In this document: piece after piece, positions 1-6,000 of the stretch
Position numbering within the stretch: the first letter of the stretch is position 1
How the letters are laid out: every line of letters starts with the position of its first letter
NCBI GenBank assembly: GCA_023427125.1
Contig: JAEZBP010000776.1
Location: 1 to 9,110 of the forward strand
Source of the DNA: Pseudomonadota bacterium
GTDB lineage: Bacteria; Myxococcota_A; Polyangia; Polyangiales; Sandaracinaceae
Direction: 5' to 3'
Length of the DNA: 9,110 bases
Translations under genes and position numbers: made by a program
Notes under the pieces: generated by a model
Told to the model about the DNA's origin: nothing
Database searches by the model: none
The model's input: the letters and a program-made list of their open reading frames with translations, nothing else

Positions 1-3000
1 GCACCTCGTCGATGCGGGCGAGCCGGCCGTAGAGCGCGCGCCCCACGTCGGGCACGAGCACCGACGCGGCCCGCACCGCGAACGCGTCCGCCGCGCGATC
101 CCACGCGCCGAGCTGCGCCGCGAGCCGCTCGAGATCGTCTTGGGTGGCCTCGTCCGCCGGATCCTCCGCGAGCGCGCGCCGCTGCGCCTCGAAGGCCGCC
201 GCGAGGTCGCCGCGCCCCTGCTCGTGCACCTCGGCGAGGCGCCGGAGCTCGGCGTGCTTGTCCTGCGGATCGAACGCCGCCTGGGCCTTGCCGGCGAGGA
301 GCTCCGCGAGCTCGTCCCAGCGGGCCTGGGCGCGGAGCAAGGGCTCCAGGATCTCGCACGCCGAGACGCGGTAGTCCTCGAGCTTGCCGATGCGCAGGAG
401 CGCGGCCGTCGCCGGCTCGAAGCGCGGATCGAGGCCGAGCACCTCCTCGTAGGTCGCGAGCGCCGAGGGCACGTCGTCCATCTCCCGCTCGAGCACCTCG
501 CCCGCGCGGAACAGGGTCGCGACGCGCTGCGCCGGATCCTGCGAGGTCGAGGCCGAGAGGCGCAGGCTGTCGAGCAGCTCCGGCCACATCGCCTGCCGCT
601 CGTAGAGCCGGGTCAGCGCCGAGACCGCGAGCGGCTGCTCGGGCTCGTCCTCGAGCACGCGCTGGAAGGCCTCGATGGCCTCGTCGGGCCGCCGCAGCTC
701 CTCCTCGCTGGCCTGGCCGAGGCGCAGGCCGATCTCGACGCGCGTCCCCGGATCCTGCTCGATCTCGATCCGCCGCCGCAGCACGTCGGCGAGCTTCTCG
801 TGATCGCCGGCCGCCCCGTAGAGGCGGTCGAGCGACTCGAGCGCGATGTCGTCCATCTCGTCCTCGACGAGCGCCGCGCGGTACGCCTCGATCGCGCCGT
901 TGCGATCGCCGAGCAGCTCCTCGAGCACCGAGCCGGCGCGGCGCAGGAGCTCGCCCCGCTCCTGCGGATCGAAGGCGCGCTGCACCTTGCGCTGCATCAC
1001 GTCGACGAGGCCGCGCCAGTCGCCGACCATCGTGTGGAGCGCCTCGAGCGAGTCGAGCGGGCTCGCCTCGTCCGGCTCCGCCTCGAGCAGGCGCTCGTAG
1101 GTCTCGATCGCCGCGCGTGGATCGCCGCGCTTCTCGTCATGCACCCGCGCCATCGTGGTGAGCAGGGTCGAGGTGGTCGCCGGATCGGTCGTCGCCTTGA
1201 CCGCCTCCTCGTAGGCCGCGACGTGCGCGTCCCACGCGCCGAGCTGGCCCGCGATCCGATCGACCTCGGAGCGGACGCCCTCGTCGTCGGGCTCCACGGC
1301 CATGGCTCGCGCGTACGCGTGGAACGCGAGCGCCAGGTCGTTCGCGCGGCCCTCGTGCAGCTCCGCGATCTGCCCGAGCAGCTTCACGCGGTCGTAGGGA
1401 TCCTCGGTGAGCGCGACCTGCGCCTCGTAGATCGCGATGCGCTTCCGCCACTGATCGGTCGCGAGGTAGATCGGCTCGAGGATCTGGATGATCCGCAGCT
1501 GGTGCTCGGGCATCGTCACGAGCGCCTCGAGCGCGACGACGGTGTCGACGTGGTGCGGATCGCTCTCGGTGATCTCCTCGTAGACGTCGATCGCGCCGTG
1601 GAGATCCTCGAGCTTCTCCTTCAGGATCGTCGCGAGGCGGAGCTTCAGATCGCTCTCCTCGGGGTGGCCCGCGGCGAGCTCGATCTGGTGGCGCAGGTGG
1701 TCGGCCATGTCCGGCCACTGCCCCTGCTGGACCAAGAGCTCGTCGAGCGCGGCGATCGCGTTCGGGTCCTCGGGATCGATCGCGAGGATGTCGCGCTGCG
1801 TCTCGATCGCGCGCCCCGGCTGCTCGAGCTGCTCCTCGAGCAGCCGCGCGCTCTTGCGCAGGAGCGCGATGCGATCGGCGTCGGCCTCCGCGATCTCCGA
1901 CTGCTGGCGGTAGAGCTCGAGCAGCTCCTCCCATGCCTCGCGGCGCTGGAGCACCCGCTCGACCGCGGCGAAGGCGCCGTGATCGGTGGGGTCTGCGCGC
2001 AGGGCGCGGGCGTAGAGCGCGCCGGCCGCCTCGAGGTTGCCGGTCCGGGTCTCGTGGATCTGCGCGGCGATCGTCGCGAGCTTCGCGGTGCTCTCGTCGT
2101 CGTCGGTGATCTCCTCGAGCGCGTGCTGGTAGATGTCGGCGAGCCGATCGTGGCGCTCGAGCACCCGCGCGAGGCGCGAGAGCGTCTCCCACGCGCCCTC
2201 GTCGCGCGGATCCTCGCGGAAGAGGCGCGCGTACACCTCCATCGCGCCGTCGAGATCCTCGAGGTAGTCCTCGTGGATCTGGCCGAGCCGCGTGAGGTGG
2301 GCCTTGCGCTCGTCGATGTCGGTCTCGGCGGCGATGCGCGCCTCGAGGCACGCCGTCACCTTCGGCCACTGCATCTGCTGCAGGAAGACGGGCTCGAGGA
2401 TCTCCGCCGCTGCCGCGCGGTGCTCCTCGTTCTCCATCAGCCGCTCGAGCGCGGCGATGGTCTTGGCGTGGCGGTTGTCGAGCTCGAGCGCGCGGCGGAA
2501 GTGCTCGGTGGCGGTCCACGCGTCGCTGAGCTTCTCGAGCTGCGCCATGCCGAGGCGGTAGCGGATCTCGACCGGCTCGCCGACGCCGTCCTCGAGCATG
2601 CGCTCGTAGTGCGACGCGAGATCGTGGTAGCGCTCGGTGCGATCGTAGAGGCGCTCGAGACCGTCGTAGGCCTCGCGCGGCTGCGCCTCGGCGAGCGCGC
2701 TCTCGAGGCAGTCGATCGCCGAGCTCGGATCGCCGAGGTGGCGCTCGTTCAACTTGGCCCGCGCGAGGAGGAGGGTGACGCGCTCGTCGGCCGTCTCGGC
2801 GAGATCGGTCTTGCGGCGCAGCACCTCGAGCAGCGCGGGGTGGTCGTCCTGCGTGAGCTCCTCGAGCGCGGCGAGCGCGGCCCGGCTCTCCGGCTCCTGC
2901 TCGAGCACGCGCTCGTAGAGGCGGCGCGCCCGCTCGGGCTGGGCGAGGCGCTCGCGCGCGACCTCGGCCACCTCGGTGAGCGCGTAGACGACGAGCTCGC

Positions 3001-6000
3001 CGTCGAGGATGTCGGGGGCCACCTCCTCGAGCAGCGCGGCGTAGTCGGGGTAGCGCTCGGCGATCCCGGCCAGCCGGCCGAGCTCGCGCAGCATCAGGCC
3101 GAGGTCGTCCTCCTGCAGGCCGGCGCGGATCGCGCGGCCGAGGAGCTCGAACGCCCGCGAGGGATCCTCGAGGCCGACGTCGGCGACCTCGGCGGCGCGC
3201 TTGAGTGAGCTGAACCGCTCCTCCGGATCGTCGGACTCGGCGAGCACCGAGTACGCGGCGAGGAGCGAGCCGTAGTCGGCGGTCGCCTCGTAGCGCGGCG
3301 TGAGCACGCGCGCGGCGGCGATGCGGACCTCGAGCGGGATCGCCGCGGCCGGCTCCTCCGTCGAGTCCGCGTCCGCCGAGACCGCGGCCATCTCCTCGGT
3401 GGGCGCCTCGGGCTCGAGCTCGCCCTCCGGCGCTCGGAGCGCGTCGTCCTCGAGCGTCAAGTCGCCCTCGTCGCGCGCCTCGTCACGTGGCTCGTCACGT
3501 GGCCCGGGCCGGACGTAGACCTGCGTGAGCGGCTCGGCCGGCGTGCTCATCACGCTGGCGAGCGACGCGAGCGCGCCCTCGTGATCGGGCACCAGATCGA
3601 GCACCTCGGCGTACGCCTCGACCGCGCGCTCGAGCTCGCCGGTGCGCGTGCGCATGATCTCGCCCATCTGGAAGCGGATCGCGGCGCGCACCGGCGCCTC
3701 CACCGCCATCTCGTGGACGCGCTCGGCCACCTCGAGCAGGTCCTCCCAGCGCTCGGCCTGCTCGTAGAGGCGCGAGAGCGCCGCGAGCGTCTCGTGGTCC
3801 TGCCCGAAGCGCGCGATCGCGTCGTTGTAGGCGACGATCGCGTTCTCTCGGTCTCCGAGCTCCTCCTCGTAGATCGCGCCGATGCGCCGCGCGATCGCGC
3901 GCTGCTCGTCCTCGTCGGTGACCGCGGCGTCCCGCGCCGACAGGACGGAGATGAGCTTCTGCCACTCGCCCTCTTGCTCGTAGAGCCGCTCGAGCGAGCG
4001 CATCGCGTCGACGTCGCTCGGATCGAGCTCGAGCCGCTCGCCGTGCGCGCCGATCGCGCCCGCCGCGTCCTCGAGGACCTCCTCCAAGAGATCGGCGAGC
4101 CGCACGAGCAGCCGGCGCTTCTCGTCGACGTCGTGCTCGAGGCGCACCTGCCGGCGCAGGTCCTCCGCGAGCGCGGCGTGATCGCTCTTGCCGAGGTGGA
4201 TGCGCTCGAGCGCGCGCGAGGCGGCGAGCACCGTCTCGCCGTCGTCGGGATCGACCTCGATGAGCCGCGCGTAGGCGCTCTCCGCCTCGTCGACGTCGCC
4301 GACGTTCTCGTCCCAGAGCTGCGCGAGCTCGAGCAAGAGCTCGCTCTGCAGGCTGCGGAGCTCGCCCGCGGTGATCAGCGCCTGCTCGAGCACCTTCGCG
4401 CGCTCGCGATCGTTGCCCAGCACCCGCGCGAGCGGCGCGAGCTCGGCGCGGATCTGCGAATCGGCGGGATCGCCGAGCGCCGCCCGCGCCGTGCTGGCGA
4501 AGGCGAGCGCCGGATCATGGAGGCGGTTCTCCTGGAGATCCGCGACGCGCGTGAGGAGCGCGACCGTGGTCCCCGGCTCGCTCGCCTCCTCGAGCTGCAC
4601 CTCGAGCGCGCCCACCAGCTCGGCCCAGTCGCCGCGATCCTCGTAGACCGGCTCGAGGATCTTCGCGACGCGCTGGCGCTGGCCCGGGTTGACCATCAGG
4701 CGCTCGAGCGCCTCGCGCGCGTGCTTGTGGTTCGGCTCGAACGCGAGCACCTGCTCGTAGTGGTCGACCGCCAGCGCAGGCTCGCCGAGCTTCTTCTCGT
4801 GCAGCACGCCGAGCCGCTGGGTCAGGCCCACCTGCTCGTCGGGGTTGGCGCCGTCGAGCTCGGCGCGGATCAAGGTGACGAGATCGCGCCAGCGCTCGGT
4901 GCGCTCGTAGAGGCGCTCGAGCGCCCGGCGCGAGGCCTGGTGCTCGGGGTCGAGCTCGAGCACGTCGCGGTAGGCGCGGATCGCCTTCTCCGGATCGTCG
5001 ATCAGCTCCTCGAAGAGGAAGCAGATCTGCATCGTCAGATCGAGCTTCGCCTGCGGGTCCACCGTCTCCACGATCCGCTCGCGGTAGAGCTTCTGCAGCT
5101 CGTCCCAGCGCTCGGCGTTCGTGTAGAGGTCCTTGAGCGCGGTGAACGCCGCCTCGTCGAGCGGATCGTTGGCGAGCACGCGCTTGTGGAAGGGCTCGGC
5201 CTCCTCGGGCCGCCCGAGCACCATGTCGTAGAGCAGGCCGACCCGCGCGGCGAGCGCGGCGCTCTCGGGCTGCGAGAGCGAGCCCGCCTCCATGGCCGTC
5301 GTGAACGCGGCCGCGAGATCCTCGTGGCGGCCCGAGGCCTCCGCGGCCTCGACCAGCCGCTCCTGCAGCTCGGCGTCGGCTGGATCGTCGAGGAAGGCGT
5401 CCTCGAGCGCCTGGTAGGCCGAGCCGCTGTCCTCCATGCGGCGCGACGAGAGCTCGGCGTAGCGCAGGCGCAGCTCGCGCTTCTCGCGCGCGTCGGTGGT
5501 CGACTCGAGCCGCGCGCCGAGCAGCGCGGCGAGCTTCTCCCACGCGCCCGTCGCGTCGTAGGCGAGCTCGAGCAGGTGCGAGGCCTCGCCGGCGAGCTCC
5601 GGCGCCGACGCGCTGATCAGCTCGAGGCCGGCGATGGCGCGGCCGCTCTCGGGCTTGCGCGCCACGACCTGCCCGAAGGCCTCGAGCGCGCCCCGGTGAT
5701 CGCCGAGCGCGGTGCTGAGCGCCTCGCCGAGGCGCAGCGTGAGATCGTTCTTCTCCGGATCGGTCTCGGCGAGCTCGAGGCGGCGCCGGATGACGCCGGT
5801 CACCTCCTCCCAGCGCCCGCCGGCGACGGCCAGGCGATCGAGCGCTGCGAGCGCGTGACGATCACTTCCGTCGAGCTCGAGGATCTGCCGGTAGCGCGCC
5901 GCCGCGCTCTCGCCGTCCTCGAGGACCTCCTCCTCGAGCCGCGCGAGCTCGCTCAGGTGGCGGTGCCGCTCGGCGTCGTCCTGCGCGTGGCTGTGGCGGT

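Larger units (their letters stand above)
3119..4468 (-). repeat. Super-repeat 4: four regular modules plus long module L4 split by an acidic linker
   Basis: Residues 1465-1914. Landmarks near 1537, 1613, 1684 and 1758 end four modules of 71-76 residues. The final module spans 156 residues rather than 89, because an acidic linker is inserted in it. After the linker the module resumes with VRIAAARVLTPRYEATADYG, a diverged form of the ILEP helix, and ends near RAFELLGRAIRAGLQED. Without the insertion the block is about 383 residues, the same as super-repeat 2. Confidence 0.72.

Noticed and set aside
1137..2519. Minus-strand open frame of 460 codons, and the similar frames at 3495-3965, 4515-5543 and 5953-6309
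   Set aside because: All are Arg/Ala-rich off-frame shadows of the TPR gene. None shows a recognisable fold or ribosome binding site.
140..3208. Plus-strand open frame of 1,022 codons
   Set aside because: It is the same antisense shadow, ended by the TGA opposite the single Ser TCA codon. It has a TTG start and no ribosome binding site.
3481..3502. cacgtg palindromes as possible regulatory sites
   Set aside because: They lie within the coding tandem repeat for RDE and are explained by it.
3469..3550. A second gene starting at the internal ATG 3548-3550 (MSTPAEP)
   Set aside because: There is no Shine-Dalgarno sequence before it, no stop in the upstream frame, and the TPR module it falls in continues on both sides of the linker.
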